NCBI GenBank assembly: GCA_904501885.1
Contig: CAJGCP010000037.1
Location: forward strand, 1 to 20,381
Source: an uncultured Acetatifactor sp.
GTDB taxonomy: Bacteria > Bacillota > Clostridia > Lachnospirales > Lachnospiraceae
DNA: 20,381 nt
Direction: 5' to 3'
Shown here: positions 1-8,100 of the stretch, one piece after another
Layout: every line of letters starts with the position of its first letter
Position numbering within the stretch: the stretch's first letter is position 1
Position numbers and translations under genes: made by a program
The notes under the pieces: generated by a model
Seen by the model: only the letters and a program-made list of their open reading frames with translations
Database searches by the model: none
What the model was told of the DNA's origin: nothing

Positions 1-120
1 CCCGTCATGAGGAAGTAGCCGAAGGCGGATTCCGAACGAGCACGGTGTAAGGCATGACACGTAGCTTTTGGGGAGCGAAGCGAGCCGATAAGATGAGTGG
101 CAGGGCTGCTCTCAGTCTTA
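1..120. other. Unassigned GC-rich fragment, possibly from a mobile element
   Basis: This stretch is richer in GC than the AT-rich DNA that follows it, and it lies next to a decayed antitoxin gene. No start codon with a ribosome binding site was found. The minus strand stays open in one frame across the whole fragment but has no convincing start. The part around 19-56 loosely resembles domain I of group II introns (a GAGCACGGT core followed by an AAGGCATGA-like stretch), judged from memory only. A small stem, GCAG/CTGC, sits near 102-111. It may be the end of a lost mobile element. It could equally be the edge of an unknown repeat. Confidence 0.25.
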
Positions 121-124
121 CTGC

Positions 125-367
125 ATGATAAAATACATAATTTTACGTTGAATATATAATGAGGTTTTAAAGAACTGTCAATCAGGAGAACCGGTTTTTC
201 TTACTAAGAACGGCAGAGGAAGATTTGTTGTCATTGATATAGAAGACTATGAAAGAGAACAAGCAGAAATAAAACTCCTAAGGAAAATACAAGATGCCGA
301 AAAGGCAGTAAAAGATGGCGATAATTGGTTGACTTTAGACGAACTAAAAAAAGCCATGGAGGAATAG
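125..367 (+). pseudogene. Decayed Phd/YefM-type antitoxin relic
   Basis: Reading from ATG 125 gives eight codons, then an in-frame TGA at 149-151, then an open frame to TAG 365-367. The part after the stop has the features of Phd/YefM antitoxins: a YNEVLKNCQ segment, then GEPVFLTKNGRGRFVVID, then a DYERE helix and a lysine/glutamate-rich tail ending in ELKKAMEE. Family members usually have a short N-terminal DNA-binding segment ending in a motif like LRNYNEV. Here LR, the stop codon and then IYNEV suggest a nonsense mutation in an otherwise colinear gene. No ParE/RelE-like toxin frame follows, so the toxin partner has been lost or was never present. No convincing ribosome binding site precedes ATG 125. 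The family assignment is good; the exact mode of decay is inference. Confidence 0.7.
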
Positions 368-403
368 CATATTACCCGGATTTTTGACTAATAGGAATTC
401 TGA

Positions 404-455
404 TAAAGAGCCACTGGAGGCATACGCGTACTCAGTTGGCTCTTTTCGTGTTTTT
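404..455 (+). terminator. Rho-independent terminator after the antitoxin relic
   Basis: AAAGAGCCA followed by CTG (405-416) pairs with CAG T TGGCTCTTT (433-445), leaving one bulged T. The hairpin is followed by TTTTCGTGTTTTT. It probably closed the toxin-antitoxin transcript and insulates the next gene. Confidence 0.7.
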
Positions 456-482
456 CAAACAAGAATTACTTTAGTTACATCG

Positions 483-511
483 TTGAATTGTTTATATTCT
501 TTTGTTATACT
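483..511 (+). promoter_or_regulatory. Sigma-A promoter for the acyltransferase-like ORF
   Basis: TTGAAT (483-488) and TATACT (506-511) are separated by 17 bp. The predicted transcript would start near 518 and leave an untranslated leader of about 100 nt before ATG 620. Confidence 0.65.
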
Positions 512-619
512 GTATTTGCTTTCAATGAGCACGATATATCTCTCTTTGTATTCAAGCGCCAAAGCCGCTGAAACTGCAAGATATCACGGAGCAACTCTGC
601 GAATAAGAGGAGAATCGCA

Positions 620-1222
620 ATGAAACAATACATATGCGAATTTATGAAAAGATATTGTTTCCCGGATGAAGCCAGAAAAGTAGTTTGGGATAGTTATGAT
701 AAAGTGGCTAGTCTACCCGAATTTACTAATCTTTTGGAATCGTTTTATGTAACACCCTATCAGCCTTGTGAATATTTTCGTGAAGCGTTGCATGTGATAA
801 GTGAAAAGGAGAGCATATCCGCTTATACCCTATATCTTGTTTATTATATCTGTCTTTCAAATTATATGAAGAGAGAGTATGAAAGAAATAGTATAGATGA
901 AGAGGTTTTTTACGAGACTGTAGAAGATATTAGTTTTAAACTTGCAGAATGCCACGAGATGGAAATGGTGTGGGGAGTGATTTCCTTTGCGTGGTATTAT
1001 GATTTGTTCCACCTAAAGACTTTTGGTATGGGAAGACGGCAGTACCATATGAGCGTATACGATGGTGATGCTGCGATGTTGGCGGGCCGAATGGTAAGGG
1101 AGCAGACCTTCCGGCGGAACAATTGCCGAGGAACACTTATATGCAGAAAAGATTTGCTGACTGGATTGCGAGAGGTCATAGATTGGGAGGCGGAAAAGGG
1201 TTGTTTATTTATGATCCGGTAA
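620..1222 (+). CDS. DUF5596-like acyltransferase N-terminal fragment with unrelated tail
   Basis: The start ATG 620 has a clear AGGAG (608-612) eight bases upstream. Residues 1 to about 140 resemble the N-terminal domain of clostridial acyltransferase-domain proteins (DUF5596 type): helical and rich in aromatic residues, with ISAYTLYLVYYICLS, a following IDEEVFYETVEDI helix, a VWGVISFAWYYDLF stretch, and TFGMGRRQY where relatives have something like RFALGRLQF. Intact relatives continue into a GNAT-like C-terminal domain. Here that domain is missing: after about residue 142 the sequence becomes arginine-rich and unlike the family. A different reading frame over 1072-1239 looks more protein-like than this one. 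The gene is probably a 3'-truncated relic that is still transcribed. The family was recognised from memory, so the call is moderate. The substrate is unknown. Confidence 0.5.
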   Translation: MKQYICEFMKRYCFPDEARKVVWDSYDKVASLPEFTNLLESFYVTPYQPCEYFREALHVISEKESISAYTLYLVYYICLSNYMKREYERNSIDEEVFYETVEDISFKLAECHEMEMVWGVISFAWYYDLFHLKTFGMGRRQYHMSVYDGDAAMLAGRMVREQTFRRNNCRGTLICRKDLLTGLREVIDWEAEKGCLFMIR

Positions 1223-1239
1223 ATAAAACAACTTTGAAA
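1072..1239 (+). pseudogene. Possible unrelated gene remnant in a second frame
   Basis: This frame, shifted relative to the acyltransferase-like ORF, is open from just after a TGA to the TAA at 1237-1239. It reads approximately NGKGADLPAEQLPRNTYMQ, then KRFADWIARGHRLGGGKG, then LFIYDPVNKTTLK. The composition looks like a genuine protein C-terminus, with balanced charge, a glycine-rich turn and aromatic residues, whereas the overlapping annotated frame is low quality in the same stretch. It has no start codon of its own with a ribosome binding site. I do not recognise the family. It may be the C-terminus of a gene fused to the truncated acyltransferase by deletion. Confidence 0.3.
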
Positions 1240-1289
1240 TAATAAAAAGGCCAATAGGATGATTGTTTGTTGATTGTGGAGTTGTACAT

Positions 1290-2990
1290 ATGAGAGAAAC
1301 TATGAAAAAACAAAAGAATAAAAAAGAGACTTGGTTCGTTTTAGGCATGGTGGTCCTGATCGCCACGATAACGGGTCTGCCTTACCTGATGCCCGGATTG
1401 GGGTGCCATCTTTTGGACACCCTGTACCATCTATTGCGCATTGAATCCGTCAAGGAAGCTATTCTGAATGGTGCCTATCCTGCCAGAGTAAATCCTATGT
1501 TTTTGAACGGATACGGCTATGGCAGTTCCCTGTTCTATTCAGATATCACACTGGTAGTCCCGGCAATTTTGCGCATGCTTGGCGTAACCCCTATTCTCAG
1601 TTGGAAAATATTTGTGCTATGTCTTACCATGGCGGCTTCCTGTACCACCTATTATAGTCTTCGATATATTTCAGATAACATAAAGTATTCTATCACAGGT
1701 ACCGTATTACTGTTACTGTCTCAATACTATCTGGGAGATTTGCACAGCCGCGCCGGCATCAGTGAATATGCAGCATTTGTATTCCTGCCTCTTTTATTTG
1801 CAGGAATATATGACTACTTTGCAAAAGAGGGCAAACGGGTTTGGTTGTTGGGAGTGGCTTTTGGAGGACTGATTCTGACCCATACCATTACCACATTGAT
1901 TTGTTTTATGGTGACCTGTGGTATTTTTGTGAGTGCGCTCCTTTTTGAAAAGACACGAAAAGAACTGCTCTGTCCCGATAAACTAAAACGGTTATGGATT
2001 ACTGCATTACTGACAGTTGGTGTCAGCGTATATTTCGTATTTCCTATGTTAGAGCAAATGCTGACAGGAGAATTCTGGTATCAACAATCCTGGGCATGGA
2101 TAGGGGACAATACCCAGCCTTTGAAGACATTTTTCTATCTAAAGGGTAACTTCGGTGTGATTGCAGAACTGGGGATCGGCATTCCGATTCTACTCTTACT
2201 TGTGAGTAGGCTGGCGCTTGGGAAAATAAAGAACCGATGGGCAGATGCCTTTCTTCTTCTGGGTGTACTGTTATTTATACTTTCCACGGATATTTTTCCA
2301 TGGAAGATATTGAACAACACATTGTTCAATGCCATCCAGTTTACCTACCGCCTGTGGCCCTGTGCCCTATGTGCGGTGATATTGGGAATTGTTGTTATGC
2401 TGTCGGAGAAACTGACCAAGGGTGGAACGATTCTGTGCGTGGCAACCATCGCTCTTTCTGTGGCATTTGGTATCTACTTCCATTCGGACTATCGGGTGGC
2501 AGAGGAAACCCTAACCATCGATGACGAATTTTTGGAGTACAATACCATATACATTGGGCAGGCCGAATATCTGCCCGCAGGCGTTTCCTGGGATGTGAGA
2601 ATGGGAGCCGGAGAAATGGATGTGGTACAGGCTATGGATGGACCCATTGCGTTGGAACGGTCAGGATATGCGCAGTATCGCTTCTCTGTGGAAGAAGCAT
2701 CCGACATTTATGTATTGCCCTTGATTTATTATAAAGGCTACACAGCCAAGTTATATACCCCGGAGAATCCAGGAGATGCATTGGAAGTATTAGGTACAGC
2801 AGATGGTCTGGTACAGGTGAACAAAGAGGCATCAGATGCGGGTGAGATAGTGGTTTGCTATGGAGGAACTTTACTACAAAGAATTTCAGAATGGGTTTCG
2901 CTGATTACACTAATTGGCATCGTTGTTTACATTGCCCGCAAAAGATGTTGCAACATACATAAAATGAAGGATGAAAATATAGTGAATTAA
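1290..2990 (+). CDS. Polytopic membrane protein, PF10131-like (6-pyruvoyl-tetrahydropterin synthase-related domain)
   Basis: This is an integral membrane protein of 566 residues with about a dozen hydrophobic segments. The start is taken at ATG 1290, with GGAG at 1278-1281; a TTG at 1263 in the same frame has no ribosome binding site. After the first membrane segment come LLDTLYHLLRIESVKEAI (residues 41-58), then FPARVNP-like AYPARVNPMF and NGYGYGSSLFYSD. These match the N-terminal signature of PF10131 membrane proteins, which resemble GT-C glycosyltransferases in layout, with acidic and histidine residues on the first extracytoplasmic loop. The C-terminus carries a beta-rich extracytoplasmic region (about 400-530) and one last membrane segment, as in YfhO-like enzymes. 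A role in cell-surface polysaccharide or glycolipid assembly is inference; the substrate cannot be read from the sequence. It ends at a shared bidirectional terminator. Confidence 0.7.
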   Translation: MRETMKKQKNKKETWFVLGMVVLIATITGLPYLMPGLGCHLLDTLYHLLRIESVKEAILNGAYPARVNPMFLNGYGYGSSLFYSDITLVVPAILRMLGVTPILSWKIFVLCLTMAASCTTYYSLRYISDNIKYSITGTVLLLLSQYYLGDLHSRAGISEYAAFVFLPLLFAGIYDYFAKEGKRVWLLGVAFGGLILTHTITTLICFMVTCGIFVSALLFEKTRKELLCPDKLKRLWITALLTVGVSVYFVFPMLEQMLTGEFWYQQSWAWIGDNTQPLKTFFYLKGNFGVIAELGIGIPILLLLVSRLALGKIKNRWADAFLLLGVLLFILSTDIFPWKILNNTLFNAIQFTYRLWPCALCAVILGIVVMLSEKLTKGGTILCVATIALSVAFGIYFHSDYRVAEETLTIDDEFLEYNTIYIGQAEYLPAGVSWDVRMGAGEMDVVQAMDGPIALERSGYAQYRFSVEEASDIYVLPLIYYKGYTAKLYTPENPGDALEVLGTADGLVQVNKEASDAGEIVVCYGGTLLQRISEWVSLITLIGIVVYIARKRCCNIHKMKDENIVN

Positions 2991-2993
2991 AGT

Positions 2994-3029
2994 AAAAAAA
3001 GGTCCGCCGATATCCATCGGTGGACCTTT
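2994..3029. terminator. Bidirectional terminator between convergent genes
   Basis: GGTCCGCCGAT (3001-3011) pairs with ATCGGTGGACC (3016-3026) over 11 bp, with one G-T pair and a four-base loop. It is flanked by seven A bases on the left and TTTGTGTTT on the right, so it can stop both the membrane-protein transcript (+) and the NhaC-type transcript (-). The U-tract is better for the minus strand. Confidence 0.8.
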
Positions 3030-3057
3030 GTGTTTACAAACCTTATGTTTGAATGAA

Positions 3058-4680
3058 TTAAGCTTCTAATTTCTTTGTTCTCTGTTTCATAATCCAGAGG
3101 AAGCCGATGGTCAGAATTGCGCCCAGAGGCAGGCAAATCCATGCATTCTGTACATAACCTGCAACTACGAAGCAGACAAAGCTGATGGCTGCCACAGAGA
3201 TGGCATAAGGCAACTGGGTGGATACATGAAGTACATGTACACATCTTGCTCCCGCCGAAGACATAATGGTGGTATCGGAGATGGGGGAGCAGTGGTCACC
3301 ACAAACAGCACCTGCAAGACATGCGGACATACCGATGTAAAGCAAAGGATTGGTTGCGGCAAACATATTGGAAACGATGGGAATCAGGATTCCGAAAGTT
3401 CCCCAGGACGTACCGGTTGCAAATGCCAACAGGCATGCTACTACAAAGATAACTGCGGGCAGGAGATTCTGCAATCCCTGCGCTGCTTCGCTCTGCATCA
3501 ATGCTTCTACATAAGTGGCAGAACCCAGCAAATCATTGGAAATATTTTTCAAGGAGGTTGCCATAGTCAAAATGATAATTGCAGGCACCATGGCGATGAA
3601 TCCCTTAGGGACACACTCCATAGCTTCTTTGAAAGTCAGTAACTTGCGGCCTATCAAATATGCGATAATAACAACCAATGCAATCAGGGAGCCCCAGGGC
3701 AGACCAACAGTTGCGTCAGTGTTACCAAATGCAGCGACGAAGCTACCGGCAGACTCAGTGCCACCCCACATATCTACGCCAAAGAATCCGCCGATGTACA
3801 ACAGACCAATGACGGAAACAGCAACCAAAACAACGATGGGAAGAATCAAATCAGCCACACGTCCCTTGGGATTGTATTCCATATCATCTTCTTCCACACG
3901 CTCTTCAGAAGAGAACAGGTCGCCTTTTTCAATAGCATTCTTCTCGTGCTTTGCCATCAGACCAAAGTCGGCTTTCATAACGATGAGGGCAACTACGAAT
4001 ACCAAGGTCAACAGTGAGTAGAAGTTATAAGGAATTGCTTTGATGAACAATTCAATACCGGAAAGGCCGGTTCCCTCTGCGTAGCTGGAAACTGCAGCCG
4101 CCCAGGAACTGATGGGCGCAATCATACAGATAGGGGCTGCGGTTGCATCGATGATGTAGCTTAATTTTGAACGGGATACTTTATGGCTGTCGGTGACAGG
4201 GAGCATAACGCTACCTACGGTCAGGCAGTTAAAATAGTCATCGATAAAAATCAACACGCCGAGGGCGAAAGTTGCAAGTTGTGCGCCGATACGGGACTTG
4301 ATATGGGTCTGTGCCCAACGTCCAAATGCGGCGCTACCGCCGGAACGGTTGATCAGTGCCACGATGGCACCTAAGATAACCAGGAACAGGAAGATACCTG
4401 CAGTACCTTCAATGGCTGCGATAACACCGGTGTTTACCACATGGTCCACAGCAGCAGGCGCGGAGCCGCCGCAACCTAAAATTGCACCAACCACGATACC
4501 GGTGAACAGGGAGGAATATACCTCCTTCGTAATCAATGCCAAACCGATGGCAACGATGGGAGGAACCAATGCCCAAAATGTGGCAACTGTGTTCATGCCC
4601 GATGCAGTCACATAGATTGCCATACCAATTGCAGCGATGGCAACAATGAGAGCTACAAGTGAAATTCTCTTTTGTTTCAT
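3058..4680 (-). CDS. NhaC-family transporter under lysine riboswitch control, probable lysine transporter (LysW-like)
   Basis: This is a 540-residue NhaC-family membrane protein. The start is taken at ATG 4680, preceded by GAAAGGA (minus strand, 4687-4693); an in-frame GTG at 4719 has no ribosome binding site. Family marks are LIFIDDYFNCLTVGSVMLPV (D147 and D148), the following IIDATAAPICMIAPISSW, and a second-half FATGTSWGTFGILIPI plus CGDHCSPISDTTIMSS. About twelve membrane segments are visible, with a charged cytoplasmic loop after the sixth or so. NhaC proteins exchange sodium or protons for another solute, often an organic acid or amino acid. The leader contains a full lysine riboswitch and terminator, so expression should fall when lysine is plentiful. 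That fits lysine uptake, as proposed for the NhaC-type LysW group in comparative studies of the LYS element. The family is firm; the substrate is inference. Confidence 0.85.
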   Translation of the reverse strand: MKQKRISLVALIVAIAAIGMAIYVTASGMNTVATFWALVPPIVAIGLALITKEVYSSLFTGIVVGAILGCGGSAPAAVDHVVNTGVIAAIEGTAGIFLFLVILGAIVALINRSGGSAAFGRWAQTHIKSRIGAQLATFALGVLIFIDDYFNCLTVGSVMLPVTDSHKVSRSKLSYIIDATAAPICMIAPISSWAAAVSSYAEGTGLSGIELFIKAIPYNFYSLLTLVFVVALIVMKADFGLMAKHEKNAIEKGDLFSSEERVEEDDMEYNPKGRVADLILPIVVLVAVSVIGLLYIGGFFGVDMWGGTESAGSFVAAFGNTDATVGLPWGSLIALVVIIAYLIGRKLLTFKEAMECVPKGFIAMVPAIIILTMATSLKNISNDLLGSATYVEALMQSEAAQGLQNLLPAVIFVVACLLAFATGTSWGTFGILIPIVSNMFAATNPLLYIGMSACLAGAVCGDHCSPISDTTIMSSAGARCVHVLHVSTQLPYAISVAAISFVCFVVAGYVQNAWICLPLGAILTIGFLWIMKQRTKKLEA

Positions 4681-4695
4681 TTCTTGTCCTTTCTT

Positions 4696-4715
4696 CGCAG
4701 GATTCTTTGCCTGCG
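4696..4715 (-). promoter_or_regulatory. Small hairpin just upstream of the NhaC-type gene's ribosome binding site
   Basis: CGCAGG (4696-4701) pairs with CCTGCG (4710-4715) around an eight-base loop. It lies between the riboswitch terminator and the GAAAGGA ribosome binding site. It may only space or protect the leader; no regulatory partner is evident. Confidence 0.35.
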
Positions 4716-4750
4716 ACACAAAATAGTAAGTTTACCCTATAACAGGGTGT

Positions 4751-4779
4751 AAAAAAAGCCATGGTAGATGCCATGGCTT
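4751..4779 (-). terminator. Riboswitch-controlled intrinsic terminator
   Basis: Read on the minus strand, GCCATGG (4771-4777) pairs with CCATGGC (4758-4764) around a six-base loop, followed by a run of seven T (4751-4757). It sits 24 nt past the aptamer's closing stem, the expected place for the expression platform of a transcription-terminating riboswitch. The antiterminator partner was not traced. Confidence 0.85.
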
Positions 4780-4802
4780 CATACTAGTATCTTGTACGAT
4801 TC

Positions 4803-4971
4803 CACGACAGCGCTCCATTCCGATTGGAATGACAGTTTGCAGGATGTTCTCCGGCAACCCGGCGTCGCTTCTCCCAGACCGGATACAGCGAAACCTCGGC
4901 GAAGGTCCCTTTTTGATTCCTAAGGTCTGTTTGTACGGAATCATACTCTTGAACTTCGCACCTCTATCATG
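4803..4971 (-). promoter_or_regulatory. Lysine riboswitch (L-box) aptamer
   Basis: On the minus strand the leader reads CATGATAG, then AGGTGCGAAG, then an AGTATG loop region, GGGACCTTCGCCGAGG, a GGAGAAGCGACGCCGGG-like arm, CTGTCATTCC and TGGAGCGCTGTCGTGG. The 5' CATGATAG (4964-4971) pairs with the 3' CTGTCGTG (4803-4810) using G-U pairs to form P1. The AGAGGTGCGA core, the CTGTCATT block and the TGGAGCGCT block are conserved landmarks of the lysine aptamer, and a length of about 169 nt fits the class. It lies between a consensus promoter and an intrinsic terminator, so lysine binding should favour termination and lower expression of the NhaC-type gene. Confidence 0.92.
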
Positions 4972-4983
4972 CTTTGTTTCTTT

Positions 4984-5012
4984 ATTATATGCAGGTTTAC
5001 AATTCCTGTCAA
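4984..5012 (-). promoter_or_regulatory. Consensus sigma-A promoter of the lysine riboswitch transcript
   Basis: On the minus strand TTGACA (5007-5012) and TATAAT (4984-4989) are separated by exactly 17 bp. Transcription would start a few bases before the riboswitch P1 stem, so the aptamer sits at the very 5' end of the RNA. Confidence 0.9.
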
Positions 5013-5091
5013 TATTTTACATACAGAAAAGATTTGAGGAAGGACGAGGGCGTTTTAGATACGTTTTATTTTTTTTTAACATTTCAGATAA

Positions 5092-5119
5092 TTGACTTTT
5101 CCGATTGCCATAATATAAT
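5092..5119 (+). promoter_or_regulatory. Sigma-A promoter of the RND exporter gene
   Basis: TTGACT (5092-5097) and TATAAT (5114-5119) are separated by 16 bp, about 38 bp before the start codon. A run of nine or more T (near 5068-5078) precedes it. No operator palindrome was seen. Confidence 0.75.
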
Positions 5120-5156
5120 CAAAGAGTAGTAATTTTTATATAGGAAAGAGGACATA

Positions 5157-8100
5157 ATGATATCAAAATTTAGTGTAAAAAAACCGTATACCATCCTGGT
5201 GGCAGTCATCATGGTGATTATCCTGGGAGTGGTATCCCTGATGAAGATGACGGCAGACCTTTTACCGAATATTAACCTACCCTATGTCATCGTCATGACT
5301 ACATACGTGGGGGCTAGTCCGGAAACGGTAGAGATGGTGGTGACCAAGCCCGTGGAAGCGTCTATGGCTACCGTCAGCAATGTGGAAAGTATCAGTTCTA
5401 CATCCAATGAGAATTATTCTATGGTTGTGATGGAATTTGCACAATCTGCAAATATGGATTCAGTTTCCTTGGAAATACGTGAAAAGTTGGACCAGATTAA
5501 GTCCTACTGGGATGAAAATGTAGGCAATCCTGTGATTATGAAATTAAATCCCAACATGCTGCCCATCATGGTAGCTGCAGTGGGGGTAGAGGGAATGACC
5601 GTTGCTGAAATCAGCGATTATACCCAGGACTACCTGTTGCCGGAACTGGAGAGTATCGAAGGTGTGGCCAGTGCTTCTGCCAGCGGCCTGTTAAAGGAAC
5701 AGGTAAATGTCATTATTCGTGCCGATAAAATCGCGGAAGTGAATGAACTTATTTTCGCATCCATCGATGAGGAAATGGAGGAAGCTGAACAGGAGATTCG
5801 GGACGGCAAGAAGGAACTGGCGGACGGAAGAGCGGAACTGAATGACAAACAGGCGGAGATGGACGACGCCAGAAACGATTTGTTTGAGGGACAGCAGGAA
5901 TTAGACCAAAATAAAGCAAAATTTGAGAATAGCAAATATTACTTTAATGATCAAAAAGCCGCCGCAGCCCAGATGCTGGCCGAAAACCATGCTAAGTTAA
6001 TCGATGCAAAAACGCAAATTGCAGCGGGCAAAGGTGCAATTCAGGGCTCTATGGCTCAATTACAACAGCAGATAACTGCCATTGAAACCAAAGAAAAAAT
6101 GTTGTCTGCACAAACGGCCATTGCCGGCTATAAATCGGCCCAAGGTTTGGGTGACGCCGAAGCGATGATGATTCCTTGGGAAACGGTAAAGAGTGAGTTC
6201 CCTCAGGCTGATAGGGAAGTCATCGACGGACTCGCCCAAGCAGTGCAGGGGCAGGGAGTTCCGGCTACCCTGGGAGCTTTGGAAATGGCAGTAAAAACGC
6301 AGTTAAATTCCCCTGCCATGCAATCGGTGGATGTGTCCTTAAAACCCACCCTGCAGGCTGGTTTACAAGAGGCCCAAGGACAGCTTGATGCATTGGCCAT
6401 ACAGGAAGCAGAAGTGGATAAGGGCTTAGAGGCACTTGTCAAAGGACAGGTGGAGGCTTCCGCCGGACTTGGAAGCGCTGGCGCACAAATCTCATATGGC
6501 CAGGCACAGATCGAAGCGGCACAGGGTCAATTGGATGCGGCCAAGGAACAGTTGGACGCAGGAGCGGAGCAAATAGATTCTGCGAAAGAGCAGTTGGAGG
6601 AAGCGGAAGAGCAGTTGCGCGAGGCAGAGGAACAACTGGAAGAGGCCAGACAGGATGCCTATTTGAATGCTGACATGGCTGGAATTCTCACAGTGGATAC
6701 GGTAAAGAATCTTCTGGTGGCACAGAATTTCTCCATGCCCGGAGGCTATGTCACGGAAGATGGAGTGGATTATCTGGTACGTGTGGGAGAAAAGCCTGAA
6801 GACGTGGATGAACTGGCAGCCATGCCACTGTTAAACCTAAATATGGATGGCGTGAAGACAATTACATTAAGCGATGTTGCCGACGTCTTTATGACAGACA
6901 ATAGTGCAGAAATCTATGCCAATCTAAATGGTGCTCCCGGTGTCATGATTTCCATGCAGAAGCAAACCGGATATTCCACCGGTGACGTGTCTGATAAGAT
7001 CAAAGATAAATTTGAAACAATTATGGAAGAGAATTCCAACATCACTTTGATTGAACTGATGGACCAGGGAATCTACATTGATATGGTAATGGATTCTATC
7101 TTTAGTAATATCATTGTGGGATTTGGCTTGGCAATGATCATCCTGATAGTGTTCTTGCGGGATTACAAACCCACCTTGATTATCGCATGTTCCATTCCCA
7201 TCAGTTTGGTGGCAGCCATCGTTTGTATGTATTTCAGCGGTGTCACATTGAACATTATTTCTCTGTCAGGTTTGGCCCTGGCGATCGGAATGTTGGTAGA
7301 TAACTCCATCGTGGTAATCGAAAATATCTATCGACTTCGAAGTGAGGGTGCTTCGGTGAAAGAAGCAGCCATAGAAGGTGCCAAGGAAGTGGCAGGAGCC
7401 ATTGTGGCATCTACATTGACGACCGTCTGTGTGTTCCTGCCCATTGTCTTTACAGAGGGCATCACCCGTCAGCTGTTCGTAGACATGGGACTTACCATTG
7501 GATACTCTTTGGTAGCCAGTCTGGTGATGGCGCTGACTGTTGTTCCTGCGATGGCCTCCAAGGTGCTTACGAAGGCAAAAGAGCCCCAGGTAGGCGGTTG
7601 GGAGAACAAATTGACCGGACTTATCAGAAATATATTGGAATGGTGTCTGCGTCGAAAAGGTGTGGTTATCATGGGTACGGTGGCGCTGTTGGTGTTGAGC
7701 ACAGTGTTGTCCATATCTAAGGGAACTGCATTTATGCCGGAAATGGACAGTAATCAAATCAGTATGACCATCACACCCCAGGAGGAGATGGCACTGGAAG
7801 ACACCGCAAAGATTTCCGACGAAGTCGTTCGTCGTTTGGAGACCATAGAGGATATTCAGGATATTGGTGCCATGGTGAGTGATGATAGTGCTTCCCTCAT
7901 GGGTGGTGGGACGGCAAATGCCGTATCCATCTACATCACGACGAAGGATGACAAGAAATATACCAATGTAGAATTGGGGCGCCGGATAGAAGAACTGCTG
8001 GCTGATATAGAAGGCGTGGACATTGCTGTACAGACTGCATCGATGGATATGTCGGCACTTGGTGGCAGTGGCATTAGTATTCAGGTGCGAGGCAGAGAAT

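Noticed and set aside
384..623. 79-codon open frame on the plus strand before the acyltransferase-like gene
   Set aside because: It starts at a TTG with no ribosome binding site, runs through the terminator hairpin and across the promoter, and its protein has no recognisable features.
3226..4615. Several plus-strand open frames over the NhaC-type gene
   Set aside because: All are antisense to an intact membrane protein gene and overlap one another.
4829..5095. 88-codon plus-strand frame over the lysine riboswitch
   Set aside because: It is antisense to the aptamer and promoter of the NhaC-type gene; composition is explained by RNA structure, not coding.
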